18,403 bases of DNA from Candidatus Methanosuratincola petrocarbonis (ex Vanwonterghem et al. 2016) (GTDB taxonomy: Archaea > Thermoproteota > Methanomethylicia > Methanomethylicales > Methanomethylicaceae): positions 1 to 18,403 of the forward strand of contig MAGV01000024.1 of assembly GCA_001717015.1 (NCBI GenBank), read 5' to 3'. Each line of letters begins with the position of its first letter. Positions within the stretch are counted from its first letter, which is position 1. The notes beneath the pieces are model-generated. The model was given only the letters and a program-made list of their open reading frames with translations, ran no database searches and was not told where the DNA came from. Of the stretch, positions 1 to 7,420 are shown piece after piece. The position numbers and the translations under genes were made by a program.

Positions 1-728
1 CCTTGGATCAGGGAACCGCCGAGAACTCCGCCGTGGAGAGAGCTGGGCGGGGTTCCAGGCTTGTTTATGTCGAATGAACGGGCAACATACATCCTGGCGG
101 GCTTCGAGGGATCCCGCTTGGGGGTCGGGATAGTCTCTTCGAGAACCTTTATGAGGTAGTCGATATTTGCCCCGTGGAGGGCAGATATCGGGACTATTGG
201 TGCCCCCTCTGCAATCGTCCCCTTAACGAAATTCAGGATCTGGTTATAGTTTTCCAGAACCTTCTCGCGATCGACTGCGTCAATCTTATTCTGGACGATG
301 ACTATGTTCTTCACGCCTATGATCTCGAGCGCAACGAGGTGTTCCCTTGTCTGGGGCTGCGGGCAGTCCTCCGCGGCAGATATTATCAGCATTGCCCCAT
401 CCATCAGCGCTGATCCCGAGAGCATGGTAGCCATGAGGCTTTCGTGACCCGGGGCATCAACAAAAGAAACTTTCCGGAGCATCTCTGTCTTCACATTATG
501 GACAGGACAGACCTCTGAAACGGTGTATGCCTCGGGCCCTTTGCACATGGGGCACTTCCTGAAGACCGTGTCTGCATAACCCAGCTTGATCGTTATGCCC
601 CTCTTCAGCTCTTCGCTGTGGTGGGCAGCCCAGACCCCGCTGAGGGCAGAGACCACTGTAGTCTTGCCGTGATCGACGTGCCCCGTGAGGCCGATGTTGC
701 ACTCGGGCTGCGTGCTCTCCTTACTCAC
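1..728 (-). CDS. eif2g: Translation initiation factor aIF2 subunit gamma (partial, C-terminus outside window)
   Basis: GTPase subunit of aIF2, which brings Met-tRNAi to the small ribosomal subunit. About 242 residues are visible of a family length near 410; domains II and III lie beyond base 1. Visible motifs in order: P-loop GHVDHGKT (about residues 16-23), switch region [11 protein letters not shown], a zinc-knuckle insert, DAPGH (G3), NKID (G4) and SALHG (G5). The knuckle reads CPMC then CPVH, so the last usual Cys is His. The start is taken as GTG at 728, giving [22 protein letters not shown]; it overlaps the end of rps6e by 8 bases, which indicates co-transcription. The rps6e-aIF2-gamma pairing is common in archaea. 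Identity is certain; the exact start is fairly sure. Confidence 0.96.
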   Translation of the reverse strand, partial: MSKESTQPECNIGLTGHVDHGKTTVVSALSGVWAAHHSEELKRGITIKLGYADTVFRKCPMCKGPEAYTVSEVCPVHNVKTEMLRKVSFVDAPGHESLMATMLSGSALMDGAMLIISAAEDCPQPQTREHLVALEIIGVKNIVIVQNKIDAVDREKVLENYNQILNFVKGTIAEGAPIVPISALHGANIDYLIKVLEETIPTPKRDPSKPARMYVARSFDINKPGTPPSSLHGGVLGGSLIQ

Positions 729-1092
729 TCTTCTTCCCTGCTTCCTCTTTCTTCACGATTACTGCATTGATCTGGACGATGTCTTCAGTGATCATATTGC
801 CCCTGACGAGCTTCCTCCTCCTTTCGCCGTCTTCATGCGGCCGGAAGCCAGGGGGCGAAGAGAGCAGGAGTTTCCGCTTGGAACCGCCCGGAACGTCGTT
901 GCGCATAGGTATCCCGCTCCGGTCTGTCCCCCCGAGTATCTTGAGCTCCACGCCTGCCAGACCGAATGGGTCACCATTCAGGGTGTCTCCGATCTTCAGG
1001 CCGATGAGCGCCTGTGAATGGGGATCGGAGACTGTCACTGTTTTCGACGTCCCATCAGATGGGTTTGAGACCACAAGTTTGAACTCTACCAA
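721..1092 (-). CDS. rps6e: Small ribosomal subunit protein eS6 (S6e)
   Basis: Archaeal/eukaryotic-type 30S protein of 123 residues, the normal archaeal length (no long eukaryotic C-terminal phosphorylation tail). Recognisable stretches are [11 protein letters not shown] near the N-terminus, [12 protein letters not shown], and the conserved [17 protein letters not shown] followed by the basic [11 protein letters not shown]. Translation probably starts at TTG (1092): a good Shine-Dalgarno, GGTGAT, sits about 7 bases upstream, and this start gives the expected MVEFKLVV N-terminus. It is the first gene of a two-gene unit with aIF2-gamma and has its own TATA box about 50 bases upstream. Confidence 0.96.
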   Translation of the reverse strand: MVEFKLVVSNPSDGTSKTVTVSDPHSQALIGLKIGDTLNGDPFGLAGVELKILGGTDRSGIPMRNDVPGGSKRKLLLSSPPGFRPHEDGERRRKLVRGNMITEDIVQINAVIVKKEEAGKKSE

Positions 1093-1140
1093 TATGCATC
1101 ACCGAGATAATGACTGTTGATCACAGTTCGAAGTGTAAGA

Positions 1141-1153
1141 TAGTTTATATCCC
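1141..1153 (-). promoter_or_regulatory. Archaeal TATA promoter for rps6e-aIF2-gamma
   Basis: The minus strand reads GAAAGGGATATAAACTA across this region: a purine-rich BRE-like element followed by a good TATA box. A transcription start about 25 bases downstream would leave a leader of roughly 25-30 bases containing the GGTGAT Shine-Dalgarno site of rps6e. This suggests rps6e and aIF2-gamma are transcribed separately from infB. Confidence 0.6.
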
Positions 1154-1175
1154 TTTCGCAATTCGTCAGGGCTCG

Positions 1176-1190
1176 GTTGGCGGACCCAAC
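1176..1190 (-). other. Small hairpin downstream of infB
   Basis: In the gap between the infB stop and the rps6e promoter, GTTGG and CCAAC can form a 5-bp stem with a 5-base loop. It could mark the 3' end of the infB transcript, but there is no clear T-run after it, so a terminator role is weak. Apart from this and the rps6e promoter, nothing else is seen in 1093-1200. Confidence 0.25.
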
Positions 1191-1200
1191 GCAGGCATTT

Positions 1201-3051
1201 TTAGAACCCCGATGACTTCCATTTTATTCTCATTATCTTGTCGATTATCCCTAGCTCGTCCTCCCCAAGCCGGTCCTTGTATTTCTCCCTGAGTATGAAA
1301 AGGTCGTTGTCCGGGATCGATACCAGCAGGTTCTCGCCTTCCTGCACTTGCCTCCCGACCATGAAGTCGCCTTTCATCGAGATCGCAATCTTGTCACCGC
1401 GCTTCGCCTCGTGCAGGTTCTTCCCGCTGTCCTGTATCTGCATTATCGAGCCGAGGACCTCGCCATTCTCCTTCATGAGCTGGTAACCAGGCTTTATCCT
1501 CCCGCCCAGTACTTCGACACCGAATATGGGGGGAGAGCTCTTCCTGAAAACGCATCCCGGGAGGATCCTGACCTCCCCAGGCATTATCAGGCTGCTGAAC
1601 TCTTTCGTGGTGATCTCCTCGATCAGCTTAGCCGACCAGGACTTGAAGTCGTCGACGATGTGGTAGATCACGTTGCTCGTGAATATGGGGATGCCCCTAT
1701 CCTTTGCCTCAGCCTCGGCCTCCGGCGTGACCTTGACGTTAAAGCCAACGATTGCAGCGTACTCTGGCTTCGTCTTCTTGACTATTGTGGCCTCGATGAG
1801 ATCCCGCTTCGAGACGGGGCCGATGTCTGAGACCCTCACCGGCACCTGCTGGGTCCTCAGGAAGTTCACGAGGGCTTCCAGGGATCCGAGCGTGTCAGCC
1901 TTCACAACGATGCCTTGTGAATCCGTGGAGAACCGGACCTCAGAGATCTCTTCGCGGATCCTCTTGAGGGCAGATTCGAGTTCCTCATCGGAGTTGACCA
2001 CAATCAGCGGGGCACCCGCGACAGCACCCTCGAGTCCGGGGGCGACAATCTTCACCCCGACTGCTGCGATGACTTTGTCAACCGATTGGAACTTGTCTTC
2101 TGGATCCCTGATCTCGTTCATTGGCTTCGGAAGCAGCAGGGCCCTTACTTTCGTCACAATCGGCTCGTTGAACCCGCCGACGGCAATCCTGTCGCCGCGC
2201 TCGAGCATCCCATCGTAAAGGATGACATCGATGGTGTGCCCTATCCCCAGGTCCTCCTTCGCCTCCAGGATTACCCCCTTGCCTTGCCCCAATGAAACAT
2301 CAAGCCGCTTGAGGAGGTATTGCTGGACGAGCCCGCAGAGAAGGGCAAGGAGTTCAGGTATCCCCTCCCCCGTGACGGCGCTCGTGGGTACAATGGCGAC
2401 GGACTTTGTGAAGTCGCGGATCCTGTCGAGGCGGTCAGATGCGAATCCGTACCTCGCCAGGTCGCCAATGATCCTGTATATCATCTCATCTACCTTTTCC
2501 TGGACGGCTTTCGTCTGTGCCTTGTAAGACTCGAAGAACGGCTTTTCAGGGAAGGGCCTCCACCCAGGTATCTTGTCCACCTTGTTGGCTGCAACAATGA
2601 AGGGGGTCTTTCTGGATCTAAGGATCTCGATGCACTCCTCGGTCTGCTTCTCTGCGCCCTCGAGAATGTCGATGACGAGTATGGCGATGTCAGAGACCGA
2701 GCCTCCCCTGACCCTCAGGTTTGTGAAGACCTCATGGCCTGGAGTGTCGATTACGAGGATCCCAGGTATCTTGACCTTCATCTGGAAACCCTTGACTACT
2801 GGTGAGCAGTAGCGCTCGATTACGTCGATCGGCAAGAACGAGGCGCCGATGTGCTGGGTTTACCACCACGGCAAAGCAGCCGTGGTCATGGCCCCAACCT
2901 CGCGCGCCATGACTGCGCTCCCCCTTATCTTGTCGAGGAGCAGCGTCTTGCCCACATCGACATGTCCCAATACGGTGACTATAGGCTGTCGGATTGGCAT
3001 CTGAGGTACCCCGAATGGTTTCTCAAAGGTAGAGAAGACCAGCTCACTCAT
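1201..3051 (-). CDS. infB: Translation initiation factor aIF5B (IF2-like), interrupted by a 27-nt BHB intron
   Basis: Ribosome-dependent GTPase that promotes subunit joining. Coding sequence is join(3051..2887, 2859..1201), read on the minus strand: 55 codons, a 27-nt intron, then 552 codons, giving 607 residues, close to the usual archaeal length of about 600. Motifs in the spliced protein: GHVDVGKT P-loop (29-36, Val where His is usual), the switch-I sequence GAMTQHIGAS across the junction, DTPGHE with the catalytic His (93-98) and NKVD (147-150), followed by domains II-IV. Unspliced, translation would stop after 63 residues at TAA (2862-2860). The start is ATG 3051; TTG 3075 in frame is a weaker alternative. 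Automatic pipelines would split this into two ORFs or call a pseudogene. I judge it functional because excision exactly restores the family sequence. Confidence 0.93.
2860..2886 (-). other. Protein-coding BHB intron of infB (27 nt)
   Basis: On the minus strand the BHB element spans 2898-2853. Outer helix GUUGGG (2898-2893) pairs with CCCAGC (2858-2853), one G-U. Central helix GCCA (2892-2889) pairs with UGGU (2865-2862), 4 bp, one G-U. The 5' bulge is UGA (2888-2886). Inner helix CCACGGC (2885-2879) pairs with GCCGUGG (2872-2866), 7 perfect bp, hexaloop UGCUUU. The 3' bulge is AAA (2861-2859). Cleavage after the second base of each bulge, the standard archaeal splicing-endonuclease position, releases bases 2886-2860 and joins ATG to ACC, coding GAM-TQHIGA. 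The intron is nine codons long, phase 0, and carries an in-frame TAA. Splicing itself is inferred from structure. Confidence 0.9.
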
Positions 3052-3087
3052 AAATGATGCGGAATGTTGCCTCAAGTAGTTGACAAA

Positions 3088-3099
3088 GAATAAAAAAGG
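3088..3099 (-). promoter_or_regulatory. Possible TATA promoter of infB / T-rich 3' end of ndk
   Basis: The minus strand reads CCTTTTTTATTC, about 38-48 bases upstream of the infB ATG. It could be a weak TATA box with a start near 3065, or a T-rich termination signal for ndk, or both. No strong BRE is visible. Confidence 0.35.
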
Positions 3100-3129
3100 A
3101 ATGCAGGTTATGCGGGCGCTGGGAACGGG

Positions 3130-3579
3130 TCAGGCTACCCATTTTGCGTCCAATCGGTCATACGCCAAGAGATCGCCCTCTCCAAAGAAGATGGCAAGCT
3201 CCTTCTGCGCATTCTCGACTGAATCAGAGGCGTGTATCACATTCATGCTCTTCGAGCATGAAAAGTCGCCCCTGACAGTGCCTGGGGATGCCTCCTTCGC
3301 ATCGGTCGACCCTATGAGCCTTCGCATCACCAAAACGGCGCTCTCCCCCTCTATCGCCATCACCACGACGGGTGCCGATCTTATGAAGGACACGAGCTCG
3401 CCGTAGAATGGCTTTTCCCTGTGGACGGCATAAAGCCGCGACGCTTGGTCTTCCGAGACCCTGATCATCCTCATGCCGACTATCTTGAGACCCTTCTTCT
3501 CTATCCTAGATATGACCTCGCCGACTAAGCCCCTCAGCACTGCGTCTGGCTTTATCATCGAAAAGGTGCGCTCTATCAT
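3130..3579 (-). CDS. ndk: Nucleoside diphosphate kinase
   Basis: Transfers the gamma phosphate of ATP to NDPs through a phospho-histidine; cytoplasmic. 149 residues, normal for the family. Visible motifs: the N-terminal ERTFSMIKPDAV (2-13), the substrate-loop sequence GSTDAKEASPGTVRGDF (about 90-106) and the active-site NVIHASDS with catalytic His116. ATG 3579 starts 4 bases after the rpl24e stop, so it is the last gene of the L7Ae-S28e-L24e-ndk unit. NTP supply next to translation factors is a common archaeal arrangement. Confidence 0.97.
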   Translation of the reverse strand: MIERTFSMIKPDAVLRGLVGEVISRIEKKGLKIVGMRMIRVSEDQASRLYAVHREKPFYGELVSFIRSAPVVVMAIEGESAVLVMRRLIGSTDAKEASPGTVRGDFSCSKSMNVIHASDSVENAQKELAIFFGEGDLLAYDRLDAKWVA

Positions 3580-3583
3580 CTGC

Positions 3584-3760
3584 TTACACCTTGGAGGATG
3601 CCCACTTGAGATCCCTGGGAACTCTCTTCAGCCCGAGCATGTTCTTGCGGCACTTGCTGGAGCAGAACCTGAGTATGGTACCGTCATTCTTGACGTACAT
3701 CAGCCCGGTCCCAGCGGGGATCTCTTGGCTGCAGAATGAACACTTCTGGATTCTGACCAT
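3584..3760 (-). CDS. rpl24e: Large ribosomal subunit protein eL24 (L24e)
   Basis: Small zinc-binding 50S protein of 58 residues, typical for archaeal L24e. Translation from ATG 3760 gives [17 protein letters not shown] at the start and ends in LKWASSKV. The four zinc ligands are present as C7-x2-C10 and C33-x3-C37, with the conserved [19 protein letters not shown] around the second pair. It lies between rps28e (20-base gap) and ndk (3-base gap). The ribosome-binding site is weak, suggesting coupling to rps28e translation. Confidence 0.95.
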   Translation of the reverse strand: MVRIQKCSFCSQEIPAGTGLMYVKNDGTILRFCSSKCRKNMLGLKRVPRDLKWASSKV

Positions 3761-3780
3761 ATGGCATCAGCCCAATCGAA

Positions 3781-3999
3781 TCATCTTGGCATTAATTTCT
3801 TGGCCTCGCGCTCAGTTTCCCTGAGCATCAGGATGTCCCCGATTCGCACAGGGCCCTTGACGTTCCTAGTGATGATCCGCCCCTTATCCTTCCCTTCCAG
3901 GACTCGGACGCGGACCTGAATCACTTCGCCAGTGACGCCAGTCCTGCCCACTATCTGAATGACTTCGGCAGGAGAGACGTCACCCATTTCACGGCTCAT
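3781..3999 (-). CDS. rps28e: Small ribosomal subunit protein eS28 (S28e)
   Basis: OB-fold 30S protein, 72 residues, full length. Characteristic core: [25 protein letters not shown] then [30 protein letters not shown] 3999 is preceded by GGTGATTCCCG, a strong Shine-Dalgarno with correct spacing, so this start is preferred over the Met at 3987. Located 16 bases after rpl7ae. Confidence 0.96.
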   Translation of the reverse strand: MSREMGDVSPAEVIQIVGRTGVTGEVIQVRVRVLEGKDKGRIITRNVKGPVRIGDILMLRETEREAKKLMPR

Positions 4000-4015
4000 C
4001 GGGAATCACCAGGGG

Positions 4016-4573
4016 TTAAGCTTCCTCTTTGGGGGTCTCCGCAGGTTCGCCCTGTGCCTTCTTTGCTGCCTTCTTCTTGGGCTTCTCCTTCTTTGGAGCC
4101 TCTTCCTTGGGGGCCTCTTCCTTCTTGGGCTCAGCCGCCGGCTCCTCTGCCTTCTTAGGTGCCGGCTTCGGTTCCTCTGCCTTCTCTTCAGCGGTTCCCT
4201 TCAGCCTCAGGGAAGAGACCTTTGAGACCACCTCATCGACCAGAGGCTTGCCCTTGCCTGGCTCGACTATCGCAATGGCAGCCGACGGGACGTCAATTCC
4301 TGCAGCAGTGCCGAGTTTCACCTTCGAGTCGACATAAACGTATGAGATCTTCTTCTCCTCAGCAAGCAGGGGAAGGTGAGCTACAATCTCAGGTGGGTCT
4401 ACATCCTGAGCTATGACCAAAAGCTTGGCTATCCCGCGTTCGACCGCCTTGGTGGACTCGTTCGCACCTTTCCTGAGCTTCCCATCCTCTTTTGCCAACT
4501 TTACAGCTTCATAAGCGCGCTCCATGATCTCTGGAGGCACATCAAACCTCACAAACATTGGTTTCTTGGACAT
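4016..4573 (-). CDS. rpl7ae: Ribosomal protein L7Ae with an unusual charged C-terminal tail
   Basis: K-turn RNA-binding protein of the 50S subunit and of box C/D, H/ACA and RNase P RNPs. Residues 1-126 are a standard archaeal L7Ae domain, with the K-turn motif [12 protein letters not shown] (about 37-48) and the [18 protein letters not shown] segment. Residues 127-185 form a 59-residue low-complexity tail of Lys, Glu, Ala and Pro (repeats such as [22 protein letters not shown]), predicted disordered and mixed-charge. Most archaeal L7Ae proteins are about 120-130 residues and lack it. The start is ATG 4573 because GAGGT lies at the right distance; TTG 4609 is the alternative. First gene of the unit with rps28e, rpl24e and ndk. 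Confidence 0.95.
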   Translation of the reverse strand: MSKKPMFVRFDVPPEIMERAYEAVKLAKEDGKLRKGANESTKAVERGIAKLLVIAQDVDPPEIVAHLPLLAEEKKISYVYVDSKVKLGTAAGIDVPSAAIAIVEPGKGKPLVDEVVSKVSSLRLKGTAEEKAEEPKPAPKKAEEPAAEPKKEEAPKEEAPKKEKPKKKAAKKAQGEPAETPKEEA

Positions 4574-4624
4574 ATCCTTTACCTCGGATGTCTTCATCGC
4601 TTGTTTCAATTAGACAAAAGGGAG

Positions 4625-4634
4625 GGTATTTATG
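4625..4634 (-). promoter_or_regulatory. TATA promoter for rpl7ae-rps28e-rpl24e-ndk
   Basis: The minus strand reads CATAAATACC about 50 bases upstream of the L7Ae ATG, just before the end of gltX. A start about 25 bases downstream would give a leader of roughly 25 bases holding the GAGGT site. Confidence 0.5.
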
Positions 4635-4656
4635 AGCTTTGTGGTAATCAGGCGGA

Positions 4657-6378
4657 TCAGCTGTGTGTAAAGTACCCTATCAGGGCTCCGCCCGAACTAC
4701 ACACCCTCACGAACCCATACCTGTAGAACTGGAACACCTGGGGGAGACCCTCGCTGAGTACCCCAGAGTCGACAAGGCCCGATTCCTTTGAGGCATCAGG
4801 CTTCACTACTGAGATAGGCACCCCCGCACCCTCAGGCAGCCACTGTATGATCGGTGCCCCGAGCGATCTCGCTTCGGCTACTCCCTCGCTGTGGAGCCTG
4901 CAACTCCCATCAGAGGTGACCTCTATGTTGAAGAGGTTCATCAGGCGCAAATACCGGCTCTTTTTTGCGCCGTTCAGATCGGAGGAATTTACGATTATCC
5001 TGGACCCGGGGCCTATCTTAAAGTGCCTTGAGCCCCACTCAGGATGGTCCGGATGCAATGGGATGCTCACCTCGAAGCCCCTATCGATCCCTTCGACTAG
5101 GATTGCCTTTGGATCAGCGACGAATACATACCGCTTCGATACTGGGTCAAGGAGCTTGCGGTTTATTGATGAGAGGTTCTCCCAGCTGATCGTTGCTTCA
5201 GACGGCCTGACGCCGACCTCCAAGATCAGGCGCCGTACGGTCTCGGGGAGAAAGCCCCGCCTCCGGAGGGCGGAGATCGTGCCGAGACGGGGATCGTCCC
5301 AGCTCTCGTAGATCCCAGACTCTATCCCAGCCCTTATCTTGGACTTGCTCAGGACTGTACCCTCGATCTTAAGCCGCCCGTAGTGGATCGCTTCAGGGTA
5401 CTCCCACCCGAAGTAGTCGTACATGAACTTCTGGCGCGCCATGTTGACCTCATGCTCCTTGCCCCTGAGGATGTGGGTTATCCCCAAGAGGTGGTCGTCA
5501 ATCCCCGAGGCAAAGTTGTACAGCGGCCAGACCCGGTACCTCGTCCCAATCCTCGGGTGGGGTTTCGTGTCTATGCGCATCGCGGGCCAGTCCCTAATCG
5601 CAGGGTTTGGGTGGTCAAGAATGGTCTTCACCCGCATGACTGCGCCACCCCTCCTTATGCTCCCGTCAAGCATGCCCTTCCACCGGGACAATTGCTCCTC
5701 GACCGGGAGATCCCTGCACGGGCACGGCTTCCTCTGTGAAATGAATTCCTTGAACCTCTCGGCAGGACATGTGCATATGTAGGCCCCGCCTAAACGCAGC
5801 AGCTTCTCAGCGTATTCGTAGTATATCTGGAGGCGGTCAGACTGGATGACTTCGTTGTCCCACCGCACGCCTAGCCACCTCAAGTCCTCCTTGATCGCCT
5901 CGTATGCCTCTGGCTGGGGCGGCTTGATTGAAGGGGAGGTATCCTCGAACCGGAGGGTGAAGGACCCGTTGTAGATCTTTGCATATTCATCGCTGAGGAT
6001 GGCGGCACGGCTGTTTCCCAAATGTATGACCGAGTCTGGGTTGGGCGCAAACCTGACATGGATCCTCGAGTATCTTTCGGCGTTTGGGAGCGGGGGGAGC
6101 GGGTGCTGCCGGGGTTTCGGTTTCTCTTTCTCCGCAGAAAGTCCGGCTGATTCGGCTAGCGCCCTTTGGGCCTCCGGGGACATGGCGTTGATCTCAGCCG
6201 AAACCTCCTCAGCCAAGCGGAAGATCTCGGCGGCTCTCGACTTAAGTGCAGGCTCCTCTGCAAAGACTTTGCCTGCCACTGCTTTTGGGTTTGCCTTTCC
6301 GCCGTACTTGACAGCGTTGAGCAATGCATGGTTCCGGAGCAGCTTCCTTAGCCGGTTATCCTCAGGCGGTTGGTTCAA
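4657..6378 (-). CDS. gltX: Glutamyl-tRNA synthetase (archaeal type)
   Basis: Charges tRNA-Glu (and probably tRNA-Gln for later amidation, as archaea generally lack GlnRS). About 573 residues. N-terminal archaeal domain (ALLNAVKYGGKANPKAV), class I catalytic domain with RFAPNPDSVIHLGNSRA, whose HLGN (about 119-122) is the HIGH-type motif, and VLSKSKI (343-348) as the KMSKS-type motif, then the C-terminal beta-barrel anticodon-binding domains. A CxC (202/204) and CxC (219/221) pair may bind zinc. The start is uncertain: TTG 6378 has an ideal Shine-Dalgarno GGTGATC at correct spacing, while GTG 6423, 6390 and 6387 are in-frame alternatives. It sits 76 bases after idsA and may be read through from the lipid genes. 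Confidence 0.96.
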   Translation of the reverse strand: MNQPPEDNRLRKLLRNHALLNAVKYGGKANPKAVAGKVFAEEPALKSRAAEIFRLAEEVSAEINAMSPEAQRALAESAGLSAEKEKPKPRQHPLPPLPNAERYSRIHVRFAPNPDSVIHLGNSRAAILSDEYAKIYNGSFTLRFEDTSPSIKPPQPEAYEAIKEDLRWLGVRWDNEVIQSDRLQIYYEYAEKLLRLGGAYICTCPAERFKEFISQRKPCPCRDLPVEEQLSRWKGMLDGSIRRGGAVMRVKTILDHPNPAIRDWPAMRIDTKPHPRIGTRYRVWPLYNFASGIDDHLLGITHILRGKEHEVNMARQKFMYDYFGWEYPEAIHYGRLKIEGTVLSKSKIRAGIESGIYESWDDPRLGTISALRRRGFLPETVRRLILEVGVRPSEATISWENLSSINRKLLDPVSKRYVFVADPKAILVEGIDRGFEVSIPLHPDHPEWGSRHFKIGPGSRIIVNSSDLNGAKKSRYLRLMNLFNIEVTSDGSCRLHSEGVAEARSLGAPIIQWLPEGAGVPISVVKPDASKESGLVDSGVLSEGLPQVFQFYRYGFVRVCSSGGALIGYFTHS

Positions 6379-6454
6379 CTGGATCACCACTGGTATGGGA
6401 GAAACAATTGTGCGAGGGAGCACTTATCTTTTTGTTGTACCTTCTGCCCCTGCC

Positions 6455-7420
6455 TCACTTCTTACGCATTACCGCGAATTCGACGAGCTGAGTCAAGGAC
6501 TTCTTTGGCTCAGAGTCCGGCAGGGAGGAGAGGGCCTTCTTCGCCTCTTCGACATACCCCAAGGCTTTCCCCCGGACGTAGTCTAAGACGCCGTCGCCCT
6601 CAAGCGAGGAAATGAGGCTCGCCAGTTCTGCCTGGGACGCATTTTTGTTCCCGAGGAGGGATTTTATCATACCCCTAGACGGGGTCTGCATCCCCCTGAT
6701 CACTATAAGCGTCTTTTTACCCTCTCTCAGATCGTTCCCAATCGGCTTCCCGAGCTCTTCCTCATTCGAAGTGATTCCCAAGTAATCGTCGAATATCTGG
6801 AAGGCCATGCCGAGGTTCCATCCGTATGCCCCGAGTTTCGCGATGCCATCCTCGCTGCCCCCTCCAACGATCGCCCCAATCTCGGCGCAAGCCTGGAAGA
6901 GCGCAGCAGTCTTGCCGGAGATCATCTCCAAGTACTCTCCCTCGGTTATTTCTTCCCTCTCCTCGAAGGACATGTCCTGGAACTGACCTATCGAAAGCCT
7001 CACCGTGGCATCTGCGAGCGCAGAGGCTGCTGCCCTTGCCTTTCTGTCGTCGAGCGTGCTCCTCAGTATTGCTTGGAACGCCTCCGCGAAGAGGAGATCG
7101 CCAGCGAGTATCGCAGTAGGGATCCCCCAGATCACGTGGACCGTAGGGACGCCTCGGCGCATCGTATCGTTGTCCATTATGTCATCATGGACTAGCGTGA
7201 AGTTGTGGAGAAGCTCGACCGCAGCCGCCGGTCCAATCGCAGCTACCCGTTCACCGCCCACTGCCTCGCAGGACTTCACGACGAGGTAAGGGCGCATCCT
7301 CTTACCGCCGTGGGACGGGAGGTGGTGTGCGGATCTGAACAGGGCGTCTTTCCTGCCGAGCATCGAATCTATGAAATCCCCCACTTCACGGGCTACTGAA
7401 GCCATCTCTGCCTCAATCAT
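6455..7420 (-). CDS. idsA: Short-chain polyprenyl diphosphate synthase (likely GGPP/FPP synthase)
   Basis: Condenses IPP onto DMAPP to make the C15-C20 chains of archaeal membrane lipids. 321 residues. Motifs: GGKRMRP near residue 38, first Asp-rich motif DDIMD (79-83) after LLHNFTLVH, GKTAALF, and second Asp-rich motif DDYLG (211-215), a form common in archaeal enzymes. Chain length cannot be set from sequence alone. ATG 7420 overlaps the fni stop by 8 bases; TTG 7435 is an alternative. Its position directly after isomerase and IPK places it as the last step of this lipid-precursor operon. Confidence 0.93.
   Translation of the reverse strand: MIEAEMASVAREVGDFIDSMLGRKDALFRSAHHLPSHGGKRMRPYLVVKSCEAVGGERVAAIGPAAAVELLHNFTLVHDDIMDNDTMRRGVPTVHVIWGIPTAILAGDLLFAEAFQAILRSTLDDRKARAAASALADATVRLSIGQFQDMSFEEREEITEGEYLEMISGKTAALFQACAEIGAIVGGGSEDGIAKLGAYGWNLGMAFQIFDDYLGITSNEEELGKPIGNDLREGKKTLIVIRGMQTPSRGMIKSLLGNKNASQAELASLISSLEGDGVLDYVRGKALGYVEEAKKALSSLPDSEPKKSLTQLVEFAVMRKK

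Noticed and set aside
1201..2835. Treating the infB pieces as two separate genes, a frameshift or a pseudogene
   Set aside because: Both parts are in the same frame with a single stop between them, all GTPase motifs are intact, and removing the BHB-bounded 27 bases restores the conserved sequence exactly.
2860..2886. Intein remnant in infB
   Set aside because: Archaeal infB inteins are hundreds of residues long with Cys/Ser starts and HN ends; nothing of that kind is here.
2853..2898. Programmed translational bypass or stop-codon readthrough instead of an intron
   Set aside because: The hairpin plus matching ACC codons could suit ribosome hopping, but the precise 3-nt bulges and 4-bp central helix match the archaeal splicing motif, and tRNA introns are present nearby. 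Readthrough would insert nine residues into switch I. RNA evidence could still distinguish these.
3112..3300. Variant active-site NVIHASDS in ndk as an unusual change
   Set aside because: Ala in place of Gly after the catalytic His is common in archaeal Ndk proteins, so it is not notable.
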